A stretch of 64,000 bases of DNA from Spongiibacter tropicus DSM 19543 (GTDB lineage Bacteria; Pseudomonadota; Gammaproteobacteria; Pseudomonadales; Spongiibacteraceae), in assembly GCF_000420325.1 (NCBI RefSeq), contig NZ_ATUS01000001.1, positions 1,120,463-1,184,462 of the forward strand, given 5' to 3'. The notes under the pieces were generated by a model. It saw only the letters and a program-made list of their open reading frames with translations, did not search any database and was not told the origin of the DNA. The stretch's first letter is position 1. Each line of letters opens with the position of its first letter. This document shows, in pieces, positions 30,470 through 39,641 of the stretch. Both the position numbers and the translations under genes were made by a program.

Positions 30470-30916
30470 ATGTCACTTCCCGAGGCGATTCATATCGGTG
30501 CAGAAGAGCTGCCGTTTATCGACATTGGCGACGGCAGCCTGCTGCGCGTGCTCCAGGTAAAACGCGGCGAGGGGTTGTGGATTATCGAGAATATCTTCAA
30601 AGCCGGTTACGAGGTGGAGACTCACAAGCACACGGGTCCGGTGTGGGGCTACACCACATCTGGGGCGTGGAAGTACAAGGAATACGACTACGTCAACCGC
30701 GCGGGCTCCTTCCTCTATGAGCCCGCAGGCTCCGTCCATACCCTGCAATGCATTGAGGACAATACGCGGGTGTGGTTCCAGATGTATGGCTCGAATATCA
30801 ATCTGGATGCCGACGGCAATATCACCTCCGTCGTCGACGGACAGATGACCCTCGACTTCTATCTGGCAATGTGTGAAGCCGAAGGCCTGCCTACTCCCAA
30901 TGTGCTTGTCGAATAA
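30470..30916 (+). CDS. Cupin of the 2,4'-dihydroxyacetophenone dioxygenase family
   Basis: A 148-residue single-cupin protein. THKHTGPVWGYTTSG (His52, His54), a Glu near 71 and GSVHTLQC (His90) give the metal-binding set. Overall sequence resembles the small cupin enzymes annotated as 2,4'-dihydroxyacetophenone (acetylacetone-type) dioxygenase, which cleave C-C bonds with non-haem iron. AGGAGAG precedes the ATG. It is 9 bases before a cytochrome P450, so the two probably act in sequence on one compound: hydroxylation, then cleavage. Substrate is unknown. Confidence 0.78.
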   Translation: MSLPEAIHIGAEELPFIDIGDGSLLRVLQVKRGEGLWIIENIFKAGYEVETHKHTGPVWGYTTSGAWKYKEYDYVNRAGSFLYEPAGSVHTLQCIEDNTRVWFQMYGSNINLDADGNITSVVDGQMTLDFYLAMCEAEGLPTPNVLVE

Positions 30917-30925
30917 GGGGGTGGC

Positions 30926-32122
30926 ATGAAGATCGATGTCTACAACCCCGACAATTACCTGAACGGTATTCCCCATGCGCAGTTTCAATGGCTGCGCGAG
31001 AATGCCCCGGTGCACTGGCACGAGCACCCCGCCGGGGGCGGCTACTGGGTGCTGAGCAGACACGCCGACGTGATGGCCGTGTCTCGAGACTTTCAGACCT
31101 TCTCTGCCGAGCAGGGCTTTGTGCTGGTGGACGACCTGCCCGAAAGCACGCTGGAGATGGCCCGCAATCAGTTGCTGGGTATGGACCCGCCGCGCCACGC
31201 CAAGCCGCGCCGGGCGGTGATCAGTCGTTTTACCTCCAGTCGACTGAAAGCACTGGAGCCGCAGATTCGCGCCATCGCGCAGGAGATCATGCAGGCGGCG
31301 CAGGGCAAAGACACGCTGGATTTTGTCGACGACCTGGCGGGCGACTTGCCGACCGCCGTCATCTGCCGGTTGATGGATATTCCCCGCGACATGTGGAAAC
31401 AGATCCGCGACTGGTCCGATATGCAAACCTCTTCTTCCGACCCAGACCTGGGCGGCAGCGAGGAAGAGGTGCTGCAAGCCAGCATAGAAATGGGTACCTA
31501 CGGTTTCGAGCTGGCCTGCGAGCGCAAGGACAAAGGCGGCGACGATCTGATCTCGCTGCTGATTAACCAGCAAGTCGACGGCGAACTGATTTCAGAAGCG
31601 GAATTCGCCAGCCTGTTTGTACAGATTGCCGTGGCGGGGAATGAAACCACACGCGGGCTGATCAGCTCGGGCATGTATGAACTGCTGCAACGCCCCGAAC
31701 TGTATCGCGCGCTGGAGGCCGCGCCGGAAAAGCTGCCTGCCGCCGTGGAGGAAATGCTGCGCTGGACCTGCCCGCTGCACTACTTCCGCCGCACCGCCAG
31801 TTGCGATACCGAGATTGCCGGTACGCCCATCAAGGCCGGCGATAAAGTAGTGATGCTGTACAGCTCCGCCAACTTTGATGAAGCGGTATTCGAGCGCCCG
31901 ATGGACTTCGACATCCAGCGTCAGGAAAACCCGCACATGGCCTTCGGCCACGGTATTCACCTGTGCCTGGGTGCCAACCTGGCGCGCATGGAAGCACGGA
32001 TTTTCTTCGAGGAATTTTTCAAGCACTTTGCTGGCGTAGAGCTGCTGGACGCGCCGAGCTATATTCGCTCGAACTCGATCCACGCCTTTAAAACCATGCC
32101 GGTACGCCTGCTGCCCCGCTGA
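30926..32122 (+). CDS. Cytochrome P450
   Basis: A 398-residue soluble bacterial P450. AGNETTRG is the I-helix oxygen-activation motif (A/G-G-x-E/D-T-T). EMLR gives the K-helix ExxR. FGHGIHLCLG at residues about 339-348 is the haem-ligand loop with the thiolate Cys near 346. Start follows GGGGGTGGC. There is no adjacent ferredoxin or reductase, so electron partners must be encoded elsewhere. Operon with the upstream cupin. Confidence 0.93.
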   Translation: MKIDVYNPDNYLNGIPHAQFQWLRENAPVHWHEHPAGGGYWVLSRHADVMAVSRDFQTFSAEQGFVLVDDLPESTLEMARNQLLGMDPPRHAKPRRAVISRFTSSRLKALEPQIRAIAQEIMQAAQGKDTLDFVDDLAGDLPTAVICRLMDIPRDMWKQIRDWSDMQTSSSDPDLGGSEEEVLQASIEMGTYGFELACERKDKGGDDLISLLINQQVDGELISEAEFASLFVQIAVAGNETTRGLISSGMYELLQRPELYRALEAAPEKLPAAVEEMLRWTCPLHYFRRTASCDTEIAGTPIKAGDKVVMLYSSANFDEAVFERPMDFDIQRQENPHMAFGHGIHLCLGANLARMEARIFFEEFFKHFAGVELLDAPSYIRSNSIHAFKTMPVRLLPR

Positions 32123-32130
32123 GCACTACT

Positions 32131-32148
32131 GCCCCGGTCTGCCGGGGC
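32131..32148. terminator. Hairpin after the P450 gene
   Basis: Arms GCCCCGG and CCGGGGC with a TCTG loop lie 8 bases after the P450 stop and 8 before the end of the convergent gene. There is no T-run. Confidence 0.55.
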
Positions 32149-32156
32149 CGATTCAC

Positions 32157-32630
32157 TCACTGCACAGGATCAAAAATCAGTACGGGAATGTGGCGGATAT
32201 CTGCCGTGCGCCGGCGATACTCCTGATAATCGGGATACATGGCCTCCAGCTTTGGCCACAACTCAGCCTCTTCCTGTGCATTGGCCTCGCGCATGCGATA
32301 GCGATTTTTCTGTTTGCCAATCTGAATCGCCACCTCCGGCGTGGCCTTCACATTCAGATACCACACCGGCAGTGTCGACATGCCGCCTTTGGAGGCGGTC
32401 ATCACCACACTGTCACCGTGCATGAGATACAGCAGCGGCACTTTGCGCTCCAGCCCGGACTTGCGCCCCACGGTGGTGAGAATCGCCACTGGCGCGCCCA
32501 GAAACTTTTTCCACAGGCGGCCGCCGCTCCACTCATACACGCGAATCTGCCAGCGCCCGATGCGGTTAATCAGCCAGGTGCCGAATTGCTCCTGCTTTGC
32601 GCTATAGGGTTTGATGCCTTTGTTATTCAT
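32157..32630 (-). CDS. Ddn-like deazaflavin/flavin-dependent reductase family protein (DUF385)
   Basis: A 157-residue split-barrel protein. GAPVAILTTVGRKSGLERKV followed by PLLYL and VWYLNVKATPEVAIQIGKQK are the hallmark segments of the nitroreductase/Ddn family (PF04075), best known as F420-dependent reductases in actinobacteria. F420 use in a gammaproteobacterium is uncertain; FMN or haem binding is also possible in this fold. The ATG at 32630 follows GGGGGC. A longer frame extends to 32813 but lacks family similarity. Confidence 0.75.
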   Translation of the reverse strand: MNNKGIKPYSAKQEQFGTWLINRIGRWQIRVYEWSGGRLWKKFLGAPVAILTTVGRKSGLERKVPLLYLMHGDSVVMTASKGGMSTLPVWYLNVKATPEVAIQIGKQKNRYRMREANAQEEAELWPKLEAMYPDYQEYRRRTADIRHIPVLIFDPVQ

Positions 32631-32724
32631 GATGCCCCCAGAGTAATCACTCACTGCGCAACGATTGTACGCAGGCGGCAACGCCCGGCAGATACCCCGA
32701 GTGAAGGAGGCGCAGACCGCCGCC

Positions 32725-33525
32725 TCAGTAGCGCAACTCCAACTGAAGACCCAGCTCTCTGGGTCGCCCGTAGGTGGCATAACCGCGCGCTTCCGTCGCG
32801 CCGATATAACCATCGGGGAACTGGTAGGTTTCAGTAATATAATCTTCGTCGGTCAGGTTGCGGCCAAACAAGTAGGCGCTCAGGTGCTCACCTTCCCAGC
32901 CAAGGCGCATGTCCAGTAATGTGCGGGCTTCAGAAAACTCCGTTTCTTTATTGCTGGGTCGCGTAAAGCTGTGTTCGCGGTGCGAGACATTCGCCGAGGC
33001 CATCCAGGCACCGACGCGCAGCACCGCACCGAGACTGCCGGTAAATCGTGGCGCAAAGATGAATTCATTGCCGCTGTAATCCTCACCCTGCGCGGTGTAA
33101 TTGAGGAATTCGGTTTCTACCCAACCCAACGAGCCGGTCAACGTCAGTGGCGTCCAAGGCTGCCAGCCCAGCGACAGTTCCGTACCGTAGAGTTCGGAGT
33201 TCGCGGCATTTTCAGTCGCGTAGAAAAGCCCCCTCAGCACAGGGACCTGCTGGTCTTCCCACTCCACATAGAACACGTTGGCCGCCAGTTGCAGACGCTG
33301 CTCGGGGAACTCGGCGCGAAAGCCCATTTCGTAGTTATCGGTGTATTCCGGGTCGAAGGGGAAGACTTCGCCATTCGAGGAATCCACCGACACGGCCCCG
33401 GCGCGGTAGGCTTGCGAGTAGCTGAGAAAAAACGACCACTCGTCGCTGGCATCAAAGCGCAATGCGGCCTTGGGCAACAACGCCGAGTAAGTGGTTTCCC
33501 CGCCCTGCAAACCACTGGTGGCGGG
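32725..33525 (-). pseudogene. TonB-dependent receptor, C-terminal remnant
   Basis: About 265 residues of a barrel are present, ending in REYG-type repeats and GLQLELRY with the terminal aromatic residue. Segments such as WSFFLSYSQAYRAGAVS and NLTDEDYITETYQFPDG are typical of the last third of siderophore receptors. The signal peptide, plug and first two thirds are missing. Upstream the frame runs directly into a PepSY-type gene in another frame, showing that a deletion removed the join. No proper start codon or ribosome site is available, so it should be non-functional. Confidence 0.85.
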
Positions 33526-34394
33526 TGCCGCGGCGTGGAGAAATCCGTGCCCGGGAATATCACCGTCGACACCTGCCAGCCGGGATCGGCAGCCGTGTTG
33601 GCCTGCTCAAACACACCCGCGAGTTCAAGCGGCGGGCGACGGGCATCCACGGCTTCCAGCGCATCAAAGCGCTCACGATTGGCCTCGAGCGCCGTCATCT
33701 GCCAGAGGCCCAGCGCCACCGTGGAAAAACCGAGCAAAAAGCCTGTCAGCGTGACCACAAACAACCAGCCGAGCACGATCACCCCGACAAAATTGTGCAA
33801 ATCCAGTTGCAGCAGCCGGGCGCCGCGTCCACGGCGAAGCACCCCCAGAGCAATGCGCTTGACGTAGGGCGCGTACACCACAACGCCTGATACGAGCGAG
33901 ATGAGTACCAGCAGCGCGATCAGCGCGCCGACTAACTCGCCGACGGGCCCTAAAAACCACTGGGCATGCAGCTCCAGCAAAAATCCGGTCAGTGTTTGCG
34001 AATCGCTGCCATCGCTGGTCAGCGCCCCCGACGCGAGGTCGGCAAAATGCACTCCGGCATCATCAAGCGACGACTCCCCCGCTTCTGCCGTCACGATCAA
34101 CAACACGCCGGGATGGTGCTCGGGATCGATCCCCACGCTTAACACCCGCTGCTCGGGATAGCGTTCCAGAACCGTGTCGATCGCGGTGTTGTATTGCGGC
34201 GCCCGGCCCTCGGGCAAGGCCGTAGCAACGGGAACCGTCTCCAACCAGGCGTCAATTTCCTCGTGGAAAATCAACACCGCCCCGGTCAGGCAGAGAATCA
34301 GAAATGGCAGCGTCGCAATCAGGCTGCTCCAACGATGCAGCCACAAATTCGCCCGGAACCAGCGGCTCCCCGACGCAGCAGTTTGAGGTTTCAT
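33520..34394 (-). pseudogene. PepSY-associated TM protein (iron-uptake reductase type), 3' truncated
   Basis: About 290 residues of a PepSY-TM protein start at 34394 with RWFRANLWLHRWSSL and a first TM with CLTGAVLIFHEEID. TM2-3 (LIALLVLISLVSGVVVYAPY, DLHNFVGVIVLGWLFVVTLT) contain the His residues expected for haem. Normal sequence ends at FPGTDFSTPRH near 33525; beyond that the frame reads through TonB-receptor DNA in the wrong frame and yields nonsense (PPPVVCRAGKP and on). The last periplasmic part and final TM are lost. Such proteins release iron from ferri-siderophores after TonB-dependent uptake. Confidence 0.85.
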
Positions 34395-34465
34395 GGCGGT
34401 TACTCTGGCATTCGGTGGCGCGGAAGAATGACGTCGCGGCGAGGGCTCATCTCGCAAAATTTATT

Positions 34466-34489
34466 AAATGATAACTATTTGCATTATTA
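34466..34489 (-). promoter_or_regulatory. Fur-box-like site upstream of the broken iron-uptake locus
   Basis: The 19-mer AATGATAACTATTTGCATT (34467-34485; minus strand AATGCAAATAGTTATCATT) resembles gammaproteobacterial Fur boxes. It lies about 75 bases upstream of the PepSY start. Iron-repressed expression of the PepSY and TonB genes would fit, although both are now damaged. It could also touch the divergent DMT transporter. Confidence 0.6.
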
Positions 34490-34603
34490 ATTACCACCAC
34501 AAACATAATGTGTCAGACGTTTTTTTTCACCGCAGCTCTCCGTGTCAAACCGCAGCAAGCACGCTATGATGCGCAGCCGATATGCTCAGGGAAGCTCCGA
34601 CCC

Positions 34604-35476
34604 ATGCCCTATCTTATTGCCGTTACCTTGCTGTGGGCGGTGTCGTTCAGTCTGATTGGCGAGTACCTGGCGGGGCAGGTGGATAGCTATTTTGCAGTGC
34701 TGACGCGGGTGGTACTGGCCTCGGCCATTTTCCTGCCGCTACTGCGTCCTTCACGCCTGCCCGGAGGCTTGATGCTGGGCATTACCGCCACCGGCGCCCT
34801 GCAGTTCGGTCTGACCTATATTGGGCTTTACCTGTCGTTCGGCTACCTGAGCGTACCCGAAGTACTGCTGTTTACCGTGACCACGCCGGTCTATGTGGCC
34901 CTGCTCGACAATGCCTTGCTGCGTCGCTTCAGTTGGTCACCGGTGGTCGCCACCGGGATCGCGGTGATCGGCGCAGGCATCATCCGCTATGACGGCATCA
35001 GCCCCGACTTCGTTAGCGGCTTCCTGATTCTGCAGGGAGCCAATCTGACCTTTGCCGCCGGGCAAGTCGGCTACGCCCATTTGATGAAGTGCTACCCCGA
35101 CAGTCGCGGCTGGGACAGCTTCGGCTTTTTCTTTATCGGTGCCCTGTTGGTGACACTGCCCGCCTGGCTGGCACTGGGCGACAGCAGCAAACTGCCCAGT
35201 ACCGGCACCCACTGGCTGGTTCTCGGCTGGCTGGGGCTGGTGGCTTCCGGGCTGGGGTTTTTCTTCTGGAATCGCGGCGCCACCCAGGTGGATGGCGGTA
35301 CGCTGGGAATTATGAATAACGCCCTGATTCCGGCAGGACTGATTGTCAATCTGCTGATCTGGAACCGCGACGCCGATCTGGGGAGACTGGCGATCGGCGG
35401 CGCCATTATCGCCCTGTCGCTGTGGTTGAACGCCCGCTGGCAGCCGGTCAAGCCCACTGCGCAGCGCCGGGCCTAG
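34604..35476 (+). CDS. EamA/DMT-family transporter
   Basis: A 290-residue inner-membrane protein with about 10 TM helices in two EamA repeats: one from LIAVTLLWAVSFSLIGEYLA, the second from LILQGANLTFAAGQVGY. The end has a short basic tail. The ATG at 34604 is chosen because upstream in-frame codons are hydrophilic and lack a ribosome site. Likely an exporter of amino acids or small metabolites; substrate unknown. Its 3' end overlaps the convergent lon gene by 4 bases. Confidence 0.82.
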   Translation: MPYLIAVTLLWAVSFSLIGEYLAGQVDSYFAVLTRVVLASAIFLPLLRPSRLPGGLMLGITATGALQFGLTYIGLYLSFGYLSVPEVLLFTVTTPVYVALLDNALLRRFSWSPVVATGIAVIGAGIIRYDGISPDFVSGFLILQGANLTFAAGQVGYAHLMKCYPDSRGWDSFGFFFIGALLVTLPAWLALGDSSKLPSTGTHWLVLGWLGLVASGLGFFFWNRGATQVDGGTLGIMNNALIPAGLIVNLLIWNRDADLGRLAIGGAIIALSLWLNARWQPVKPTAQRRA

Positions 35477-37893
35477 AACAGCAGCGCCCGGACGTGATCG
35501 TAATGGGCGGCAAAGTTGACCGTCATACCCTTGCGCACATAGTCCGGCAACTCCTCGTAATCCCGGCGGTTATCTTCAGGCAGAATCAGCTTTTTGATGC
35601 CCACCCGCTTAGCGGCAATCACCTTCTCGCGAATGCCGCCTACCGGCAACACTTGCCCGGTCAGCGTCAGTTCGCCTGTCATCGCATAGCCCGCCTTCGG
35701 CGCCTTATTCAGCGCCAGCGACAGCAGCGCTGTGGCCATGGTCACCCCGGCACTGGGACCGTCTTTGGGCGTCGCCCCCTCGGGCACATGCAAGTGCACC
35801 ATCGATTCGTTGAAAAAGCGCTCGTCGGCACCGAAGGCCTCAAGGTTCGACATCACATAGCCGTAAGCGATATTGGCGGATTCTTTCATCACATCGCCCA
35901 ACTGCCCGGACAGTTGAAAGCCACGATTCAAGGTGTGAATGCGTGCGCACTCTACCCCCAGGGTGGCACCCCCCATGGCCGTCCACGCCAGTCCGGTGAC
36001 AATGCCCACGCCACGCTGGGGCGTTTCCCGCTTGAAGATCGGTCTGCCCAGCCACGCCTCCACCTGCTCCGGCGTAATTTTCAAGCTCAGCGAGTCATCC
36101 TCAAGCAAGCGTACCGCCGCCTTGCGTACCAGTCTCCCAAGCTGCTTTTCCAGCCCGCGTACCCCGGCCTCGCGAGCGTAGCCATCAATCACATGGCGCA
36201 GCGCGGCGGCGTTGATCGACAGGCGTTTGCGGTCAATCCCGTTGCGCTTTAACAAACGCGGCCACAGGTGCTTTTTGGCGATAGCGAGTTTTTCCTCGCC
36301 CAGATAACCGGCCAGCCGAATCACTTCCATCCGGTCCAGCAGCGGGCCGGGAATGCTGTCGAGCTGGTTCGCGGTGCAGACAAACAGCACCTTGGACAGA
36401 TCGAAACGCAGGTCGAGGTAGTGATCCAGAAACTCGCTGTTCTGCTCCGGGTCCAGCACCTCCAGCATCGCCGACGCCGGGTCGCCCTGATACGACGCCC
36501 CCACTTTGTCGATCTCGTCGAGCATGATCACAGGGTTGGCGGTTTGCACCTCTTTCAGCGCCTGTATGAGCTTGCCGGGCATGGCGCCAATATAGGTGCG
36601 GCGGTGACCCTTTATCTCCGCTTCGTCGCGCATCCCGCCCAGACTGAAGCGATAGAACTCCCGCCCCAGCGCATCGGCAATCGAACGGCCGATCGAGGTT
36701 TTCCCCACCCCCGGTGGCCCCACCAACAGCACAATGGAACCGGCCACCGAGCCCTTGAATTTGCCCACCGCGAGGAATTCCAAAATCCGGTCTTTGACAT
36801 CCTCCAGCCCGGAATGATGGGCCTCCAGCACCTTGCGCGCATGGGCCAGATCGAGCTTGTCCTCGGAGTACACCCCCCAGGGCAGTTGGGTGGCCCAATC
36901 CAGATAGTTGCGCGTCACTGCATATTCCGGCGAACCGCTCTCCAGCACCTCCAGCTTGTCGATTTCATCATCGATGCGGCGTTGAGCCGCTTCGGGCAAC
37001 TGCTTGCCCTTGAGGTTATCGAGAAACTCCTCGGCATCGGCAGTACGATCATCTTTGGAGATGCCCAGCTCCCGCTGAATCACCTTGAGCTGTTCGCGAA
37101 GGAAAAATTGCCGCTGGCTCTCGCTGATTTTCTCGTTCACCTGCTCGCTGATGCGCCCCTGCAGCTCGGCCACTTCGCGCTCTCGATTCAGCAGTTGCAG
37201 CACCTTTTCCATGCGCCGCAGCAGCGGAATCGTTTCGAGAATATCCTGCAGTTCATCGCCCTTGGCGGTGGTGATCGCCGCGGCAAAATCCGACAACAGC
37301 GACGGCTCATTGGGGCTGAAGCGCGACAGATACTGCTTCAGCTCTTCGCTATACAGCGGGTTAATGGCCAGCAGCTCCTTGATCGCCTTGATCACCGCCA
37401 GTGCATAGGCTTTCACCTCGTCGGTATCGCGTTCGCCGATATTGTCCGGGTAGTCCACTTCCACCATGTAAGGCGGTTTGTCGCTGAGCCAGCGGCGAAT
37501 GCGGAAACGTTTGAGGCCCTGCACCAGAATCTGCACCTTGCCGTCTTCCTGATGCGCCTGATGCACACGCACTGCGCAGCCAATCAGTGGCAGCTCGGCG
37601 GGGTTCAGTTCACGGGGATCACTGTCGCCACAGTAAATCAGCCCCATCACTTTGTCCTGCATATTACCGACACGCTGGAGGGTGCTTTCCCACACCCCCA
37701 TATCCAGCAGAATGGGCTGGATTTGCGCGGGGAAAAACGGCCGTTTGGGCGCAGGCAAGAGGTACAGCGTGGACGGCAACACCGCATCGGGAATGACCAG
37801 TCCCGTCCCCTGCTCATCGCTGTTCAACATTTCGCCATCCAGCACCGCATCGTTGGCGTCATCATCGATCATCATCAACAGTCTCTCATCCAC
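35473..37893 (-). CDS. lon: ATP-dependent Lon protease (LonA type)
   Basis: An 806-residue cytoplasmic AAA+ protease, full length. It has an N-terminal LON substrate-binding domain (TLYLLPAPKRPFFPAQIQPI), Walker A GPPGVGKT near residue 393, Walker B with VIMLDEIDKVG, and a C-terminal Ser-Lys protease domain with KDGPSAG (Ser about 714) and VGGIREKVIAAKR (Lys about 756). It degrades misfolded and regulatory proteins. N-terminus differs somewhat from E. coli Lon, so it may be a second lon paralogue. A heat-shock-like promoter lies upstream. Confidence 0.95.
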   Translation of the reverse strand: MDERLLMMIDDDANDAVLDGEMLNSDEQGTGLVIPDAVLPSTLYLLPAPKRPFFPAQIQPILLDMGVWESTLQRVGNMQDKVMGLIYCGDSDPRELNPAELPLIGCAVRVHQAHQEDGKVQILVQGLKRFRIRRWLSDKPPYMVEVDYPDNIGERDTDEVKAYALAVIKAIKELLAINPLYSEELKQYLSRFSPNEPSLLSDFAAAITTAKGDELQDILETIPLLRRMEKVLQLLNREREVAELQGRISEQVNEKISESQRQFFLREQLKVIQRELGISKDDRTADAEEFLDNLKGKQLPEAAQRRIDDEIDKLEVLESGSPEYAVTRNYLDWATQLPWGVYSEDKLDLAHARKVLEAHHSGLEDVKDRILEFLAVGKFKGSVAGSIVLLVGPPGVGKTSIGRSIADALGREFYRFSLGGMRDEAEIKGHRRTYIGAMPGKLIQALKEVQTANPVIMLDEIDKVGASYQGDPASAMLEVLDPEQNSEFLDHYLDLRFDLSKVLFVCTANQLDSIPGPLLDRMEVIRLAGYLGEEKLAIAKKHLWPRLLKRNGIDRKRLSINAAALRHVIDGYAREAGVRGLEKQLGRLVRKAAVRLLEDDSLSLKITPEQVEAWLGRPIFKRETPQRGVGIVTGLAWTAMGGATLGVECARIHTLNRGFQLSGQLGDVMKESANIAYGYVMSNLEAFGADERFFNESMVHLHVPEGATPKDGPSAGVTMATALLSLALNKAPKAGYAMTGELTLTGQVLPVGGIREKVIAAKRVGIKKLILPEDNRRDYEELPDYVRKGMTVNFAAHYDHVRALLF

Positions 37894-37912
37894 ACAGAAA
37901 GGCTCACCCTTT

Positions 37913-37943
37913 GTATATAGGATCGCGCGGCGATGATCTCAAG
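37913..37943 (-). promoter_or_regulatory. Sigma-32-like promoter of lon
   Basis: On the minus strand CCCTTGAGA (-35 core CTTGAGA at 37937-37943) is followed after 15 bases by CCTATATA (37914-37921), close to the heat-shock pattern CTTGAAA-N13-17-CCCCATNT. It is 20 bases before the lon start, so the leader would be very short. Fits heat-inducible lon. Confidence 0.5.
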
Positions 37944-38017
37944 GGCGTTGCACGCCAAATCGCGAAGCGCGTGTAGTGGAAAAACCGGATACGTGCACCA
38001 TCAAAATTGCAACGACT

Positions 38018-38043
38018 GTCACAATTTCCCGTGCAGTTGTGAC
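38018..38043. promoter_or_regulatory. Inverted repeat upstream of the BLUF-GTPase operon
   Basis: Perfect 7-base arms GTCACAA and TTGTGAC are 12 bases apart, centred about 180 bases before the BLUF-like start. It is a candidate operator. The rest of 37894-38213 (about 320 bases) shows only the lon promoter and no gene; an open frame from 38112 gives an implausible N-terminal extension. Confidence 0.35.
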
Positions 38044-38213
38044 GATTCAGGCAGCTTAGGTAAATCTACGAATACTTCCCATCTGCCTCGGCGAGGATAG
38101 TTTCTCCATAGTTGCACGCATCGTCGTGGACAGCCACTTTGACAGGGAGCCCAGCGCGCAATGAGTCTCACCTCGCTTCAGCGAAAACGATGTACTCACC
38201 GCCTACAACGATC

Positions 38214-39053
38214 ATGAGCATGAAACGTATTGCCTGCCTGAGTACTCTCACAAACCTCCCCGCCGGGGAGAGCGGCTCTGAGCAACTGATCGAGCTGTAT
38301 AACTCCACGCGGGTCTACAACCGCGAACACGACGTGACCGGCGTGTTTCTGGTGAGCGGCGCTTACCTCTTGCAGATTCTGGAAGGCGACGGCCAGACCC
38401 TCGCGAATTTGCTGTACCGTTTCAGCCGCGAGTCGCTCAGCCAGGATGTCAGCGTGGTTTATAAAACGGACATCTCGCAACCCAAGTTTCAGAACTGGAG
38501 CATTCGCTTCGTCGGTATCGGCGACGACAAACACCGCGAGTTTCTCGGCAAGTTGCACACCCTGCTCGCCGGGCAGTTGCAACCGCGATCCGCCCAAGAC
38601 CAGCTCCGTCTGCAATCTTTCTTTGGCGACCTGCCCTCGCCAGCCGCCACCGCCGCCCCACAGCCTGCCACAGAGGCCGTGGAGCAGAGCGCGGCCAGCG
38701 CCCAGGCCCAGTTGCACAGCCATTATGAGAAGTGCCTGATTTCACTGTCGCGCTGGCCCAAACCCAGCCAACTGAAACTCAGCCACGAGCTGATCAAGCT
38801 GTGCTCGCGACTGGTTCGCAAGCCCATGCTTTACGAGCGTCTTCGTGCACTGGACATCTGCCAGTCCGAAGCCGTTCTGGTGGACTACCTGCAAAGCCTG
38901 GAGGCACTGGGCATTCTCAGCGCCAAACGCGACACCACCAATGTCCGCAATATCGCCGCGTCGGTCCCGGCGACTGCCGCCTCCCCTTCCCCGGCGTCCG
39001 CGCGCTTCAGTCAGGTGCTGCGCCGTTTCTTATCGACTTCAAAAGTGTCCTGA
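38214..39053 (+). CDS. BLUF-domain-like sensor protein lacking the photoactive Tyr
   Basis: A 279-residue protein. Residues 4-100 match the BLUF fold: KRIACLSTL (beta1), YNREHDVTGVFLV, LLQILEGDG and FQNWSIRFVG. The flavin contacts Asn36 and Gln54 are kept at the 18-residue spacing seen in AppA. The essential beta1 Tyr is replaced by Cys8 and the beta1-alpha1 loop is longer by about four residues. A low-complexity Ala/Pro linker leads to a helical C-terminal domain (about 165-255). It is 3 bases upstream of an MglA-like GTPase and probably signals through it. Classic blue-light photochemistry would not be expected. Confidence 0.75.
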   Translation: MSMKRIACLSTLTNLPAGESGSEQLIELYNSTRVYNREHDVTGVFLVSGAYLLQILEGDGQTLANLLYRFSRESLSQDVSVVYKTDISQPKFQNWSIRFVGIGDDKHREFLGKLHTLLAGQLQPRSAQDQLRLQSFFGDLPSPAATAAPQPATEAVEQSAASAQAQLHSHYEKCLISLSRWPKPSQLKLSHELIKLCSRLVRKPMLYERLRALDICQSEAVLVDYLQSLEALGILSAKRDTTNVRNIAASVPATAASPSPASARFSQVLRRFLSTSKVS

Positions 39054-39056
39054 TTA

Positions 39057-39641
39057 ATGACGCATATGATCGAGCCTATTTATAAAAAACTCGCCATTGT
39101 CGGCGAAGTCGGCGCGGGCAAAACACAGCTGATTCATACCATCAGCGAGATTTCGCCCTTTGCCACCGAAGCCCGTTCCTCGGTCGACATCGGCAAGCAA
39201 TACACCACCGTCGGTATCGACTACGGTCGTCTCACACTCGACGAGGACATCGCATTGGGGCTCTACGGCTTACCCGGTCAGGAGCGCTTTTCCATGCTCT
39301 GGGACATGGTCAAACAAGGCCTGTGGGGATTGCTGGTGCTGGTGAAGTTCGGCAGTGAATTTAACCTCGAAGCCTTCGACCGCGTGCTGAGGCACTTCGA
39401 CGCGGCAGCGGCGGGTATTCCGCTGGTCGTGGGCATCAGCCACAGCGAGAACGCCAGCGAGAACGATATCGATGCCCTGTCAGAAGAGATCGACAGCGTG
39501 CTGGACAAGCACAATCTGGTCTCTCCGATTACGCCGGTCGACCCCCGCGATATCGGCTCGTCGCTGATGTTGCTGGAATTATTCGACGCCCTGAACAGCC
39601 AATTGGATCAAGAGCCCTGGGAGGCCGCCGATGCCATCTGA
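39057..39641 (+). CDS. MglA/Ras-like small GTPase
   Basis: A 194-residue GTPase. P-loop GEVGAGKT is at 16-23, a G2 Thr lies in YTTVGIDYG, and G3 is GLPGQERF at 71-78 with the Gln kept but the usual Asp lost. The G4 [N/T]KxD motif is not recognisable (GISHSE in its place), so guanine specificity may differ. It belongs to the family of prokaryotic GTPases encoded beside Roadblock proteins, which act as polarity or signalling switches. It overlaps the next gene by 11 bases. Confidence 0.82.
   Translation: MTHMIEPIYKKLAIVGEVGAGKTQLIHTISEISPFATEARSSVDIGKQYTTVGIDYGRLTLDEDIALGLYGLPGQERFSMLWDMVKQGLWGLLVLVKFGSEFNLEAFDRVLRHFDAAAAGIPLVVGISHSENASENDIDALSEEIDSVLDKHNLVSPITPVDPRDIGSSLMLLELFDALNSQLDQEPWEAADAI

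Noticed and set aside
30473-31573. A 366-codon open frame antisense to the cupin and P450 genes
   Set aside because: It spans two well-supported genes on the other strand and shows no family features.
36268-37920. A 550-codon open frame on the plus strand opposite lon
   Set aside because: It mirrors the high-GC lon coding sequence, has no ribosome site and gives a His/Gln-rich sequence without any domain. An antisense shadow.
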